A stretch of 64,000 bases of DNA from RGIG426 sp045598065 (GCA_045598065.1 JAZLLJ010000085.1:1-64000), one strand, 5' to 3'. Positions 22,163 through 31,576 are shown, counted from the first letter of the stretch. The notes: generated by a model from the letters alone, not told the origin. Made by a program: numbers and translations.

Positions 22163-23555
22163 AGAAGCCGAACGGATTTTGGCCACCGGGCATTCCGGGC
22201 ATTCCGCCCATCATCCCACCGAGACCGCCGAATCCACGGCGACCTTTTTTGCCTTTTTTTCCTTTGTTCGGATTCTTGAAGCGTTTCATAATCTGCATGG
22301 TCTGGTCGTACTGCTTGAGCAGACGGTTGACGTCTTCCACCTTAAGCCCACACCCTGCGGCGATACGCCGTTTACGGGAGGGGTTAATCAGCGTGGGTTT
22401 GTGACGTTCCGCAGGAGTCATCGAAAGGATGATGGATTCCACGCGGAGAATCTGTCTATCGTCAATTTCCAGGTCTTTCACTTGTTTGGAAAGGCCAGGG
22501 ACCATACCGAGCATTTCTTTTAGGTTGCCCATTTTGCGAATTTGGCGGAACTGGTCGAGCATATCTTCGAGATCGAAGGTCTCTTCCTGCAACTTCTTAG
22601 CAAGCTCTTCCGCCTCTTTTTCGTCCGCCTGCGCCTCCACCTTTTCGATGAGAGACATCACGTCGCCCATTCCGAGGATACGGGAGGCCATCCGCGACGG
22701 GTGGAACACTTCGAGATCATCCATCTTTTCGCCGGTGCCGGCGAATTTGATAGGCTTACCGGTAACGGAACGCACCGAAAGCGCCGCACCGCCACGGGTA
22801 TCGCCGTCCAACTTCGTGAGGATGACACCGGTGATGCCCAGTGTATCGTCAAAGGATTTGGCGACGTTGACCGCATCCTGACCGGTCATGGCATCCACGA
22901 CCAGCAACTGTTCGTGGGGTTCGACGGTTTTTTTGATGTTTTGCAGCTCTTGCATGAGCTGTTCGTCAATATGCAAACGACCGGCCGTATCCAAAATCAC
23001 ATAGTCGTTGCCGTGGTCGCGCGCGTGTTTCACCGCGGCCTCAGCAATTTTTACGGGATTTTCGGTGCCCATCTCGAACACCGGAACGCCCACGCGCTCG
23101 CCCACGACCTGCAACTGTTTGATAGCGGCAGGGCGGTACACGTCGCACGCCACAAGAAGCGGCCGGCGACCTTGGCTTTTCAGCATTTTAGCGAGTTTCG
23201 CGCTGTGGGTGGTTTTACCGGAACCTTGCAAGCCGCACATCATAATGATGCAAGGCGGATGGTTAGTCGTAGCGAGCCGCTCCGCCTGACCGCCCATCAG
23301 TGCCGTCAACTCTTCGTTGACGATTTTAACCACCATTTGGCCGGGGGTGAGGCTCTCCATCACGTCCGCACCAACGGCGCGAGCGGTGACGTTGTTTGTA
23401 AACTCTTTGGCGACTTTGTAGTTGACGTCCGCTTCCAGAAGGGCAAGGCGCACCTCGCGCATCGCTTCTTTTACGTCCGCTTCATTCAGTTTTCCTCTGC
23501 CGCGCAGACGCTTGAACGTGGCGGCAAGTTTTTCGGAAAGTCCTTCAAATGCCAC
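22161..23555 (-). CDS. ffh: Signal recognition particle protein Ffh (SRP54)
   Basis: 464 residues. N domain (about 1-90), G domain with GLQGSGKTTHSAKLA (about 108-122), LLVACDVYRPAA, ILDTAGR, and TKLDGDTRGGAAL, and a Met-rich M domain (about 300-464). The tail GFGGLGGMMGGMPGMPGG is typical. Ffh binds 4.5S RNA and signal sequences and delivers nascent membrane proteins to FtsY. The start is GTG at 23555 with AAAGGAG upstream. It follows ylxM by 32 nt. 4.5S RNA is not seen in this window. Confidence 0.97.
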   Translation of the reverse strand: MAFEGLSEKLAATFKRLRGRGKLNEADVKEAMREVRLALLEADVNYKVAKEFTNNVTARAVGADVMESLTPGQMVVKIVNEELTALMGGQAERLATTNHPPCIIMMCGLQGSGKTTHSAKLAKMLKSQGRRPLLVACDVYRPAAIKQLQVVGERVGVPVFEMGTENPVKIAEAAVKHARDHGNDYVILDTAGRLHIDEQLMQELQNIKKTVEPHEQLLVVDAMTGQDAVNVAKSFDDTLGITGVILTKLDGDTRGGAALSVRSVTGKPIKFAGTGEKMDDLEVFHPSRMASRILGMGDVMSLIEKVEAQADEKEAEELAKKLQEETFDLEDMLDQFRQIRKMGNLKEMLGMVPGLSKQVKDLEIDDRQILRVESIILSMTPAERHKPTLINPSRKRRIAAGCGLKVEDVNRLLKQYDQTMQIMKRFKNPNKGKKGKKGRRGFGGLGGMMGGMPGMPGGQNPFGF

Positions 23556-23587
23556 GGGAAATCTCCTTTACAAGTCGGGGTGGAAAA

Positions 23588-23953
23588 TCATTCCTCCGCC
23601 AGCGCGGAAGCGATTTCCTCGATACGGGCGGCCCTCTCCTCAATTTCGCGAGAACGGGAAAGGTAGTTGTTTTGTTCACGAATTTCTTTGGCCGCGTTCT
23701 CCACAATGCTCATCTGCTCGCGCAGTTCGCGGAAACGGCGCGCCAAACCAAGGCGTTCCTCCATTTCCACCAGCTGGGACTCGGCCCGTTTGATGGAATC
23801 GCGGACACCCTGACGGGTAATACCGGCGTTTTCGGCGATTTCGGACAACGAGAGGTCGTCGTTGTAGTACAACTCCATCACGTCGCGCTGTTTATCGGTA
23901 AGCATATCTCCGTAGAAGTCGCAGAGAAATGCCATCTCCATATTTTTTGCCAT
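23588..23953 (-). CDS. ylxM: YlxM, SRP-associated helix-turn-helix protein
   Basis: 121 residues of the UPF0122/YlxM family: EMAFLCDFYGDMLTDKQRDV, then LYYNDDLSLSEIAE and NAGITRQGVRDSIKRAE, a sigma-region-4-like helix-turn-helix, with a charged coiled-coil tail. In Gram-positive bacteria it is coded just before ffh and stimulates SRP. The ribosome site is weak (GGTGTG), and the frame is open upstream without a better start. A strong promoter lies 70-95 nt upstream. Confidence 0.92.
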   Translation of the reverse strand: MAKNMEMAFLCDFYGDMLTDKQRDVMELYYNDDLSLSEIAENAGITRQGVRDSIKRAESQLVEMEERLGLARRFRELREQMSIVENAAKEIREQNNYLSRSREIEERAARIEEIASALAEE

Positions 23954-24020
23954 AGGAAACACACCACATTTCACTAATTTTCGCGCCTTCGTAAAGGCAA
24001 AAAACTTTACATACAAGTTT

Positions 24021-24048
24021 ATTATACACCTTTTTTCCCATTTGTCAA
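24021..24048 (-). promoter_or_regulatory. ylxM-ffh operon promoter
   Basis: Minus-strand -35 TTGACA (24048-24043), 16 nt, -10 TATAAT (24026-24021). Confidence 0.85.
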
Positions 24049-24087
24049 GTGATTTTTTTAATTTGGGGGTAATTTTTTGGTTATCCC

Positions 24088-24116
24088 TTGCAATTCCCGG
24101 CTTCATTGCATATAAT
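24088..24116 (+). promoter_or_regulatory. glgP promoter
   Basis: -35 TTGCAA (24088-24093), 17 nt, -10 TATAAT (24111-24116). Confidence 0.85.
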
Positions 24117-24151
24117 AAAGGAGTAATCCAACAAGAAAGGTGTCGCGCTGT

Positions 24152-26548
24152 ATGAACACGGGACTGAAAGAACAACTGAAAAACAAACTCATCCATCGCT
24201 TTTCGGTGCAACCGCAAGATGCGACGGACGAGAATTTTTATGATGCGCTGGTGCTGATTCTGCGCGAACGGATGCACAGTGACCGTGTGGCGTATATGGA
24301 CCGCGCGTACGTGCAAAACTCCAAACAAGTCTACTACTTGTGTATGGAATTTTTGATGGGCCGCTCGCTGAAAAACAACTTAGAAAATCTCGGCCTTGCC
24401 GAAGAAGCGGAAGAGGCTTGCCGCGAACTCGGCACAAAACTGGAGGCTTTGTATGAATTGGAGCCGGATGCCGGCCTCGGCAACGGCGGCCTCGGGCGGT
24501 TGGCGGCGTGTTTCTTGGACGGGCTTGCCAACGCGAAAATCCCTGCCACCGGCTACTCGCTTTTGTATGAATACGGTATTTTTCGCCAAAAATTGGTGGA
24601 CGGTTGGCAAACGGAGTTGCCGGATTTTTGGCTTCCCGGCGGCGGCCAGTGGCTGCTGCCCCGACCGGAACTGACCAAAGAAGTACTGTTCGGCGGCAAC
24701 GTGGTGGAATCGTGGGATAACGGCTATCACCACGTCTCCCACGAAAACGCCACTCGTGTTCTCGCCCACGCCTACGATATGATGGTGCCGTCGAAAGGCG
24801 GCCACTGTGTATCCACTTTGCGGCTGTGGCGCTCGTCGGCCCCGGAAATGGATATGACGCTGTTTAACCAAGGCGACTATCTGCGCGCCATGGAGAAAAA
24901 GGCGATGGCAGAGGTCATCACCCAAGTGCTCTACCCTGCCGACAACCACCGCGAAGGCAAATCGTTGCGGCTGACACAGCAGTATTTCCTCGTGTCCGCT
25001 TCGGTACAGGATATGGTGGAGCGGCACTTGAAACAATATCACACGATGGACAATTTCCCCGAAATGGCGGCCATCCACTTAAACGATACTCACCCAACGC
25101 TCGCCATTCCGGAACTGATGCGCATCCTCTTGGACGAATGCGGCTACTCCTGGGATGCCGCGTGGGACATCGTTTGCCGTACCGTTGGCTACACCAACCA
25201 CACCGTAATGGCGGAAGCGCTCGAATGTTGGCCGGAGGATTTGTTCTCCGAACGGCTCCCCCGCATTTATCAAATTGTAAAGGAAATTGATGCTCGCCAT
25301 ACCGCCGAAATGACCGAAAAAACCGGCGGCGATTTCTCGCTTGTGGAACAAATGGCGATTCGTCGATTCGGCATCATTAAAATGGCCAACTTGTGCGTGG
25401 CCTCCTCTCATTCAGTCAACGGCGTGTCCGCACTGCACAGTGAACTGGTCAAAACCGACGTGTTCCCGGCGGCGGCCACCGTGTTTCCGGAAAAATTCAA
25501 AAACGTGACGAACGGTATCGCCCATCGGCGGTGGCTGTGCCAGGCCAACCCACGACTGACCGCCTTTTTGAAAGAGCGTATCGGCGACGGGTTTGTGACG
25601 GATGCCGCCGAACTTCACAAGTTGGCCGCGTTTGCGGACGACAGCGAAACCCTTGCGGCGTTTGCCGACGTGAAACGCCGTAACAAAGCCGGCTTTTCCG
25701 ACTATGCCTTAAAGCAAAACGGTGTGGCGCTTGATCCCGACTCGTTGTTCGACGTTCAGGTAAAACGGCTTCACGAGTACAAGCGCCAACACCTGAACGC
25801 CTTGCACATTCTCGACACCTATCTCGACCTCAAAGAAAATCCCAACCAAGAATATACCCCCCGAACGTATCTGTTCGGCGCAAAAGCGGCTCCGGGGTAC
25901 TTTTTGGCCAAGGAGATTATTCGCTTTATCTGCAAGCTCGGGCAAGAGATTGAAAACGATCCTGCGGTGCGCGACCGTCTTAAAGTCGTCTATCTCGAGG
26001 ACTACCGCGTAACCCTGGCAGAACGGCTCATTCCCTGCGCGGATATCAGCGAGCAAATCTCGCTTGCCGGCACCGAGGCCAGCGGCACCGGCAATATGAA
26101 ACTGATGATGAACGGCGCCGTCACGCTCGGCACCTTAGACGGCGCCAACGTAGAAATCTGTGAGGCGGTAGGCAAAGAGAATATGTTCCTATTCGGCCTC
26201 ACCACGCCGGAAGCCGCGCAACTGAAACGGGACGGCTATAACCCCCGTTTCTACTATGAAAACAATCCGCGCATCCGCCGCGCTCTCGATTTTATGGCGG
26301 CAGGCTTCGGCGGTCAAAACTACAAAGAGATTGTCGATTCGCTGCTCACCGTTGATCCCTATATGGTGCTCGCGGATTTCGAGGATTACCGCCGCGCCCA
26401 AAGCGACTCCGCCGCCGCCTATCACGACGGCACGTGCTTTACGAAAATGGCGCTTTGCAACACGGCCGAAAGCGGCTTCTTCTCTGCCGACCGTGCCATC
26501 CGCGATTATTCCGACCGCATTTGGCATTGCCGCCCGGTGAAAGATTGA
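24152..26548 (+). CDS. glgP: Glycogen/alpha-glucan phosphorylase
   Basis: 798 residues, full length for the GT35 family. It shows YLCMEFLMGRSL near the N-terminus, LGNGGLGRLAACFLDGLA, HLNDTHPTLAIPELMRI, RLHEYKRQHLN and the pyridoxal-phosphate site EASGTGNMKLMMNGAVTLG with the Schiff-base Lys. The enzyme releases glucose-1-phosphate from storage or dietary glucans. It is monocistronic, with its own promoter and terminator and no other glycogen genes near. Start ATG at 24152; an in-frame GTG at 24140 lies on the ribosome site (AAGAAAGGTG). Confidence 0.96.
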   Translation: MNTGLKEQLKNKLIHRFSVQPQDATDENFYDALVLILRERMHSDRVAYMDRAYVQNSKQVYYLCMEFLMGRSLKNNLENLGLAEEAEEACRELGTKLEALYELEPDAGLGNGGLGRLAACFLDGLANAKIPATGYSLLYEYGIFRQKLVDGWQTELPDFWLPGGGQWLLPRPELTKEVLFGGNVVESWDNGYHHVSHENATRVLAHAYDMMVPSKGGHCVSTLRLWRSSAPEMDMTLFNQGDYLRAMEKKAMAEVITQVLYPADNHREGKSLRLTQQYFLVSASVQDMVERHLKQYHTMDNFPEMAAIHLNDTHPTLAIPELMRILLDECGYSWDAAWDIVCRTVGYTNHTVMAEALECWPEDLFSERLPRIYQIVKEIDARHTAEMTEKTGGDFSLVEQMAIRRFGIIKMANLCVASSHSVNGVSALHSELVKTDVFPAAATVFPEKFKNVTNGIAHRRWLCQANPRLTAFLKERIGDGFVTDAAELHKLAAFADDSETLAAFADVKRRNKAGFSDYALKQNGVALDPDSLFDVQVKRLHEYKRQHLNALHILDTYLDLKENPNQEYTPRTYLFGAKAAPGYFLAKEIIRFICKLGQEIENDPAVRDRLKVVYLEDYRVTLAERLIPCADISEQISLAGTEASGTGNMKLMMNGAVTLGTLDGANVEICEAVGKENMFLFGLTTPEAAQLKRDGYNPRFYYENNPRIRRALDFMAAGFGGQNYKEIVDSLLTVDPYMVLADFEDYRRAQSDSAAAYHDGTCFTKMALCNTAESGFFSADRAIRDYSDRIWHCRPVKD

Positions 26549-26555
26549 GCTTTTT

Positions 26556-26600
26556 ACAAAAAAACACCGCAGAAACACAGTTCCTGCGGTGTTTTTCTTT
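26556..26600. terminator. Bidirectional terminator between glgP and cimA
   Basis: Perfect stem AAAACACCGCAG/CTGCGGTGTTTT with T runs on both strands. Confidence 0.9.
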
Positions 26601-26602
26601 TT

Positions 26603-28174
26603 TTACTTATCGTTGCGAGAAAGGGCATACTCGAATGCATCCACCAACGCAAGGAACGAGGCTTCCACCACGTCGGTGGAAACGCCCACGGTCACAAACA
26701 CATTTTTTTCTCCGTCGGTAGTCTCCATCAACACACGCGTGGTGGCGTCGGTCGCTTTGTTGGTCTCAAGCACACGCACCTTGTAGTCGCTCATACGCAA
26801 CTCGCCGATTTCGGGATAAAACGCGGTAAGCGCCTCGCGCATCGCCGTATCAAGCGCGTGCAACGGGCCGATACCCATCGCGCCGGCCGTTTGCGTTTTG
26901 CCGTCCACTTCAATTTTGATGACAGCGGTGGATTGGCGTTCACCATCCGGCGCAGGAAAATCCTCGCTCGATTTGTACATAATCACGTTAAAGTGGGGTT
27001 TCCACTTGCCGAGAAACCGTTTCACCAGCAATTCAAAACTGGCATCCGCGCCCTCATACTGATAGCCTGCATATTCCCGTTGTTTTACTTCTTCGATAAA
27101 GGCAGCGGTTTCGGGGGATTGCTTTGTCAGTTCCGGCGCAAACTTGTGCAACCGCGGCAAAACGGTGCCGCGCCCTGCCACTTCGCTGAGCAAAAACCGG
27201 CGCTCGTTACCGACAAGCGACGGCTCGATATGCTCAAACGATGCCGGCTTTTTCATCACCGCATCCACGTGCATTCCGCCTTTGTGAGCAAACGCGCATT
27301 TGCCGACGTACGGCATACTGCGCTGCATCCGAATATTGGAAATTTCGGCGATGTCACCGGCGGCGCGTTTCATATCGCTCAGTTTCACGCCGCAATCGCA
27401 ATCGCATTTAAACGTCAGGTTGCCGATAACCGTGGTCAGCGCCGCGTTGCCGCACCGCTCACCAAGGCCCAAAAACGTTCCCTGCACGTGGGTGACACCC
27501 ACATCCACCGCCGCAAGGGTGGAGGCCGCGGCACAGCCACTGTCGTTATGGCAGTGAATACCCAGCGTAACGTTCGGGAACGCCGCTTTCACTGCCGTCG
27601 TTGTGGCTTTAATCTCATCTGGCAGCGTACCGCCGTTGGTATCGCACAGACACAGCACGTCCACACCGGCATCGTTCGCCGCCGAAAGCACCGAAAGCGC
27701 GTACTCGCCGTCTTCCCGATAGCCGTCGAAGAAATGCTCGGCATCAAAGATGACTTCGCGACCGGCGGCTTTAAGATACGTCACCGTGTCGTGCACCATT
27801 CGAAGATTTTCGGCTTTGTCAATCTGCAAAATCTCGGTCACGTGGGACACGGAGGCTTTGCCCACCACCGCCACCGCCGGCGTGTCCGCAAACAGCAGGG
27901 TTTGGAGATTTTTGTCCTTCTCCGCCGGCGTAAAAGGATGCACCGTCGCGCCGAACGCGCAAAGTTTTGCCTTCTTCGGCGGATTTTCTTTCAGCGCCTC
28001 AAAAAAATGAAGATCTTTCGGATTAGAAGCCGGGTTGCCCGCTTCGATATAGGTTACGCCGAACGCATCCAGCGTGCGGACAATATGCAATTTGTCCTGC
28101 AACGAATAGGAGATGGTCTCCGCCTGGGAGCCGTCTCGCAAAGTCGTATCGAAAATGGCAATTTGTTTTTTCAA
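26603..28174 (-). CDS. cimA: (R)-citramalate synthase
   Basis: 523 residues of the DRE-TIM aldolase family, matching the CimA branch rather than LeuA. FDTTLRDGSQAETISYS (from residue 8), IEAGNPASNPKD, DAEHFFDGY, LCDTNGGTLP and the metal ligands GIHCHNDSG are visible, followed by HKGGMHVDAV and a C-terminal regulatory LeuA-dimer domain (about 390-523). CimA condenses pyruvate and acetyl-CoA to citramalate for threonine-independent isoleucine synthesis. The start is TTG at 28174: the protein similarity begins there, GGAGG is 8 nt upstream, and there is no nearby ATG/GTG. A second TTG lies one codon earlier. Confidence 0.9.
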   Translation of the reverse strand: MKKQIAIFDTTLRDGSQAETISYSLQDKLHIVRTLDAFGVTYIEAGNPASNPKDLHFFEALKENPPKKAKLCAFGATVHPFTPAEKDKNLQTLLFADTPAVAVVGKASVSHVTEILQIDKAENLRMVHDTVTYLKAAGREVIFDAEHFFDGYREDGEYALSVLSAANDAGVDVLCLCDTNGGTLPDEIKATTTAVKAAFPNVTLGIHCHNDSGCAAASTLAAVDVGVTHVQGTFLGLGERCGNAALTTVIGNLTFKCDCDCGVKLSDMKRAAGDIAEISNIRMQRSMPYVGKCAFAHKGGMHVDAVMKKPASFEHIEPSLVGNERRFLLSEVAGRGTVLPRLHKFAPELTKQSPETAAFIEEVKQREYAGYQYEGADASFELLVKRFLGKWKPHFNVIMYKSSEDFPAPDGERQSTAVIKIEVDGKTQTAGAMGIGPLHALDTAMREALTAFYPEIGELRMSDYKVRVLETNKATDATTRVLMETTDGEKNVFVTVGVSTDVVEASFLALVDAFEYALSRNDK

Positions 28175-28202
28175 CAACGCCGCCTCCTTTCCTTGAAATT
28201 TT

Positions 28203-28230
28203 ATTATAGCACAGTTTTCCGAAAAATCAA
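28203..28230 (-). promoter_or_regulatory. cimA promoter
   Basis: Minus-strand -35 TTGATT (28230-28225), 16 nt, -10 TATAAT (28208-28203), about 29 nt before the TTG start. Confidence 0.75.
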
Positions 28231-28241
28231 AGGTTTTTTGA

Positions 28242-28273
28242 TAAGCAAAAGCCACCCGCGTAATCGGGTGGCT
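28242..28273 (-). terminator. Terminator of the CPA2 antiporter gene
   Basis: Stem AGCCACCCG/CGGGTGGCT, then TTTTGCTT on the minus strand. Confidence 0.8.
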
Positions 28274-28333
28274 TGAAATCGTCATCAAAACTCTTTCAAG
28301 GGACGTCGAGAGAACCGTCCCCTGCAAAGGAAA

Positions 28334-29590
28334 TCACTGCGCGGTTTTCTTTTTCCTCTTCTTGCCAAAACAGGTGTTAAGCAAAATCGGGCACAGCACC
28401 GACGAGGTGAGGATCAGAAAAATCGTCGCCGCAAGCGGATCAATTCCAAGCAGTTTTCCGTCGGCATCCGTATAAATGAGCGCCGAACCGGCGGCATACA
28501 CCGCAAGCGCCACCTCGCCACGAGCTATCATTCCGCATCCGATGGTCAGCGACTCGCGGCGCGGCATTTTACAAACACGTCCCACGCCGGCGCAACCGAG
28601 GATTTTGCCGGCAATACCCAAAATCACAAACGCCAAGCAGAACCACAAATCCGAAATCCTAAACTGGCTGAAATCCGCGCTGATGCCGATATACGCAAAG
28701 AAAATCGGGGTAAAAATCATATAGCCGGACACCACCACTTTGCGGTCCACAAACGAGGTGTCTTCCAGCCCACTGAGCATAATGCCTGCCATATACGCGC
28801 CGGTAATCGCGGCCACTCCGAAATACTCCTCGGCATAAAACGCAAACAAAAAGCACAGCGCGAACGCCAAAATACTGGTGCGGCGACGGTGTGGCCGCGT
28901 TTTGCCAAGCCAACGGAACAGCGAACGGAACAACAGACCAAATCCAACGGCAAACACGAAAAACCCCACCGTGCGACCGAGCGTCGCCCAAATGCTACCG
29001 CCGCTTTTCAGATTGGTCACGACACTCAAAACGAGAATACCGAGCACGTCGTCGATAATGGCGGCACTTAAAATCACCGTTCCCACCGGCGTTTGCAGTT
29101 TTTTCAGTTCTCGCAGCGTTTCCACCGTGATGCCCACGCTGGTCGCGGTGAGAATGCAGCCGACGAACAACGCATTATACACAACATGCGGATCGGAAGC
29201 CGCGGAAAGTCCGCCTTTCATAAAGAACAGCGCGCCCACCGTGCCGAGAATTAACGGCGCCAGTACGCCGCCGCAAGCAATCACGGCCGCTTTTGTGCCG
29301 CTTTTTTTAAGTTCCGTCAAGTTGGTTTCGAGACCGCTGGAAAACAGCACCAAACACGCGCCCACTTGTGCGAACACGTGGAGCGCATCCATTTCCGCTT
29401 CGGTAGGAGCGATGATTCCGTCGATGCCGAGCGGAAGCGCCGACACGATGGCCGGTCCGACAAGAAGGCCTGCAATAACCATGCCGACCACTTGCGGAAA
29501 TCCATAGTGGCGAGTGACAAGGCCGAAGAATTTGGTGGCGAGCAAAATGACCGCCAAATCAAACACCACGTTCATCACGTTAAATTCCAC
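28334..29590 (-). CDS. CPA2-family cation:proton antiporter
   Basis: 418 residues, about 12 membrane segments, no soluble RCK domain. Features of the Kef/NapA-like CPA2 family: FPQVVGMVIAGLLVGPAIV near the N-terminus, LVLFSSGLETNLTEL, LSAAIIDDVLGIL (the paired acidic residues of helix 5) and GMIARGEVALAVYAAG. It exchanges Na+ or K+ for H+. Start is uncertain: GTG at 29590 has GAGGAGG 11 nt upstream; ATG at 29620 and ATG at 29575 are also in frame but less well placed. The tRNA-Thr terminator lies immediately upstream. Confidence 0.82.
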   Translation of the reverse strand: MEFNVMNVVFDLAVILLATKFFGLVTRHYGFPQVVGMVIAGLLVGPAIVSALPLGIDGIIAPTEAEMDALHVFAQVGACLVLFSSGLETNLTELKKSGTKAAVIACGGVLAPLILGTVGALFFMKGGLSAASDPHVVYNALFVGCILTATSVGITVETLRELKKLQTPVGTVILSAAIIDDVLGILVLSVVTNLKSGGSIWATLGRTVGFFVFAVGFGLLFRSLFRWLGKTRPHRRRTSILAFALCFLFAFYAEEYFGVAAITGAYMAGIMLSGLEDTSFVDRKVVVSGYMIFTPIFFAYIGISADFSQFRISDLWFCLAFVILGIAGKILGCAGVGRVCKMPRRESLTIGCGMIARGEVALAVYAAGSALIYTDADGKLLGIDPLAATIFLILTSSVLCPILLNTCFGKKRKKKTAQ

Positions 29591-29623
29591 TTTGCACTCC
29601 ACCTCCTCAAAAAATCCCATAGG

Positions 29624-29652
29624 AAAACCCCCGAACCGAAATTCGGGGGTTG
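29624..29652 (-). terminator. tRNA-Thr terminator
   Basis: Stem AACCCCCGAA/TTCGGGGGTT followed by TTTTCC on the minus strand, directly after the tRNA. Confidence 0.8.
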
Positions 29653-29726
29653 GAGCTACTGATCCGATTCGAACGGACGACCTGCTCATTACGAGTGAGC
29701 TGCTCTACCAGCTGAGCCACAGTAGC
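29651..29726 (-). tRNA. tRNA-Thr(CGT)
   Basis: 76-nt cloverleaf: acceptor GCTACTG/CAGTAGC, anticodon stem GCTCA/TGAGC with loop CTCGTAA (anticodon CGT), T-loop TTCGAAT, discriminator T, encoded CCA. Confidence 0.95.
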
Positions 29727-29741
29727 ATCTGAACATCGTCC

Positions 29742-29770
29742 ATTATAACAAACCGATTTCGTTTCGTCAA
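29742..29770 (-). promoter_or_regulatory. tRNA-Thr promoter
   Basis: Minus-strand -35 TTGACG (29770-29765), 17 nt, -10 TATAAT (29747-29742). Confidence 0.85.
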
Positions 29771-29799
29771 GGCTTTTTTTATTTTTCTTAAAAGATACA

Positions 29800-29833
29800 A
29801 AAAAAGGCGCCCCAAACGACGTTTGGGGCGCGT
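29800..29833 (-). terminator. Terminator of the NhaC-family gene
   Basis: Perfect stem GCGCCCCAAAC/GTTTGGGGCGC with a 3-nt loop and TTTTTTTG on the minus strand. Confidence 0.9.
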
Positions 29834-29848
29834 TTGCATTTCGGAAAT

Positions 29849-31486
29849 TTATTCCGCTTTTGCGGTTTTTTCTTTGCCGGAGTTCTTCTGAATAAAGAAG
29901 ATAACCACCAGCACGCCAGCCATAATCGCGAACGAAGAAATCAGCGTAACGGCAAGGTTCTTGGACAAACCGGCAATGATGTAGCCAACGAAAGACACCG
30001 CCGCCACCGTCAGCGCGTAAGGCAACTGGGTGGACACGTGGTCGATATGGTTACATTGTGCACCGGCAGAGGACATAATTGTCGTATCCGAGATGGGCGA
30101 GCAGTGGTCACCGCACACAGAACCGGCGAGGCAGGCGGACATCGAAACGGTGCCGAGCACGCTTCCCACCGGGAAAATCGCCAACACAATCGGGATGAGG
30201 ATACCGAACGTACCCCACGACGTACCGGTCGCAAACGAAATCACGCACGCCACCAAAAAGATGATTGCCGGCAGGAAGTTCGAAAGCGATTCCGCCGACG
30301 CCAACGTGGTTTGCACAAACGTGTTGGAATCCAACAAACCGGTCATGTTTTTCAGCGTGGTCGCCATCGTCAGAATGAGGATGGCAGGAACCATGGCGAT
30401 AAAGCCCTGCGGAATGCACTCCATCGCTTCCTTGAAGCTCACCACACGACGGCAGAGGAAGTACACAATCGCAACCACAAGCGCCACAATACCGCCCCAC
30501 GGCAAACCCAAGGTGGCATCGGTGTTGGAGAAGGCATCGACAAAGCCCATAGAAGCATCATATTTTTCCGGAGTGAACACCCAGTCATCGCCATACATGC
30601 AACGGCCGACGTACACGAGCGAAATTACGCAAACGATAATCAACACGATAACCGGCAAAATCAAATCGATAACCTTGCCTTTACCGGTGGATTCTTCTTT
30701 TTTGGTGTCTGCTTTGCCGGTGGTGAACAAATCACCGTTGTCGGCGTTTCTCTCGAATTTTTTCATCGGACCGTAATCCATCTTCATCAGCGTAATGGCA
30801 ATGATGAAACCGAAGGTCAGCAACGAATACAAGTTGTACGGAATCGCCTGGCAGAACAGTTTAATGCCGCTCGTTCCCTCCGGCGCATAGCCGGAAACCG
30901 CCGCCGCCCACGAGGAAATCGGAGCAATCATACACACCGGCGCGGCGGTCGCATCGATAAGGTACGCCAATTTCGCACGGGAAATTTTCGCCTTGTCGGT
31001 CACAGGACGCATGACCGCACCGACGGTCAGGCAGTTGAAATAGTCATCGATAAAGATGAGCACGCCGAGAACAAAGGTGCACAGCGCGGCGCCGACTTTG
31101 CTTTTCACGTGCTTTGCCGCCCACTCGCCGAAGGCTTTAGAAGCGCCGGTTTTGTTAATCAGCGCCACCAAAATACCGAGAATAACAAGGAAGATGAAGA
31201 TGCCCGCTTGATTGGACACCGCGGAAACAAATCCCTCGTTGGTCAGTTTGTTCACCGCACCAATCGGGCTGAAGTTCGCCGCAAGCAAACCGCCAAACAC
31301 AATGCCGATGAACAAAGACGAATACGCTTCTTTTGTCAACAGCGCCAAGCCGATAGCGATAATCGGCGGCAACAGCGACCACAGCGTTCCTGTCGGGCTC
31401 GTAATGGAGCCGGTAAAGGAACACACCCAGGCAAACGCGGCGATGAACGCCACGAAAATGCCGATTTTGGGCAACGTTTTTTTCAT
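29849..31486 (-). CDS. NhaC-family antiporter, predicted lysine-regulated transporter
   Basis: 545 residues with about 12-13 membrane segments. The sequence matches the NhaC superfamily: PTGTLWSLLPPIIAIGLALL near the N-terminus, FIDDYFNCLTVGAVMRPVTD, ATAAPVCMIAPISSWAA, FATGTSWGTFGILIPI and CGDHCSPISDTTIMSS. A lysine riboswitch directly upstream makes it a likely lysine transporter of the LysW type rather than a plain Na+/H+ antiporter; that is inference from the regulation. Start ATG at 31486 is chosen because GGAGGAAAG lies 5 nt before it; two upstream in-frame starts contain or precede the ribosome site. Confidence 0.88.
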   Translation of the reverse strand: MKKTLPKIGIFVAFIAAFAWVCSFTGSITSPTGTLWSLLPPIIAIGLALLTKEAYSSLFIGIVFGGLLAANFSPIGAVNKLTNEGFVSAVSNQAGIFIFLVILGILVALINKTGASKAFGEWAAKHVKSKVGAALCTFVLGVLIFIDDYFNCLTVGAVMRPVTDKAKISRAKLAYLIDATAAPVCMIAPISSWAAAVSGYAPEGTSGIKLFCQAIPYNLYSLLTFGFIIAITLMKMDYGPMKKFERNADNGDLFTTGKADTKKEESTGKGKVIDLILPVIVLIIVCVISLVYVGRCMYGDDWVFTPEKYDASMGFVDAFSNTDATLGLPWGGIVALVVAIVYFLCRRVVSFKEAMECIPQGFIAMVPAILILTMATTLKNMTGLLDSNTFVQTTLASAESLSNFLPAIIFLVACVISFATGTSWGTFGILIPIVLAIFPVGSVLGTVSMSACLAGSVCGDHCSPISDTTIMSSAGAQCNHIDHVSTQLPYALTVAAVSFVGYIIAGLSKNLAVTLISSFAIMAGVLVVIFFIQKNSGKEKTAKAE

Positions 31487-31524
31487 TTTTCTTTCCTCCA
31501 TTTTCAATAGGGATAAAAGCGGTG

Positions 31525-31563
31525 GTGCAAAAGAAAAAGGTCACGGCAGAGCGCCGCAACCTT
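31525..31563 (-). terminator. Regulatory terminator of the lysine riboswitch
   Basis: Minus-strand hairpin of 11 consecutive pairs (AAGGTTGCGGC with GCCGTGACCTT, two G-U), loop GCTCT, then TTTTTCTTTTGC. It lies between the aptamer and the ribosome site, so it should control read-through. Confidence 0.8.
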
Positions 31564-31576
31564 TGGTTCCTTTCGG

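Noticed and set aside
24057..24081. Further copy of the CCAAAACCTRCCCC motif near glgP
   Set aside because: AATTTGGGGGTAATTTTTTGG is similar only in outline and lies at a promoter, not at a gene end.
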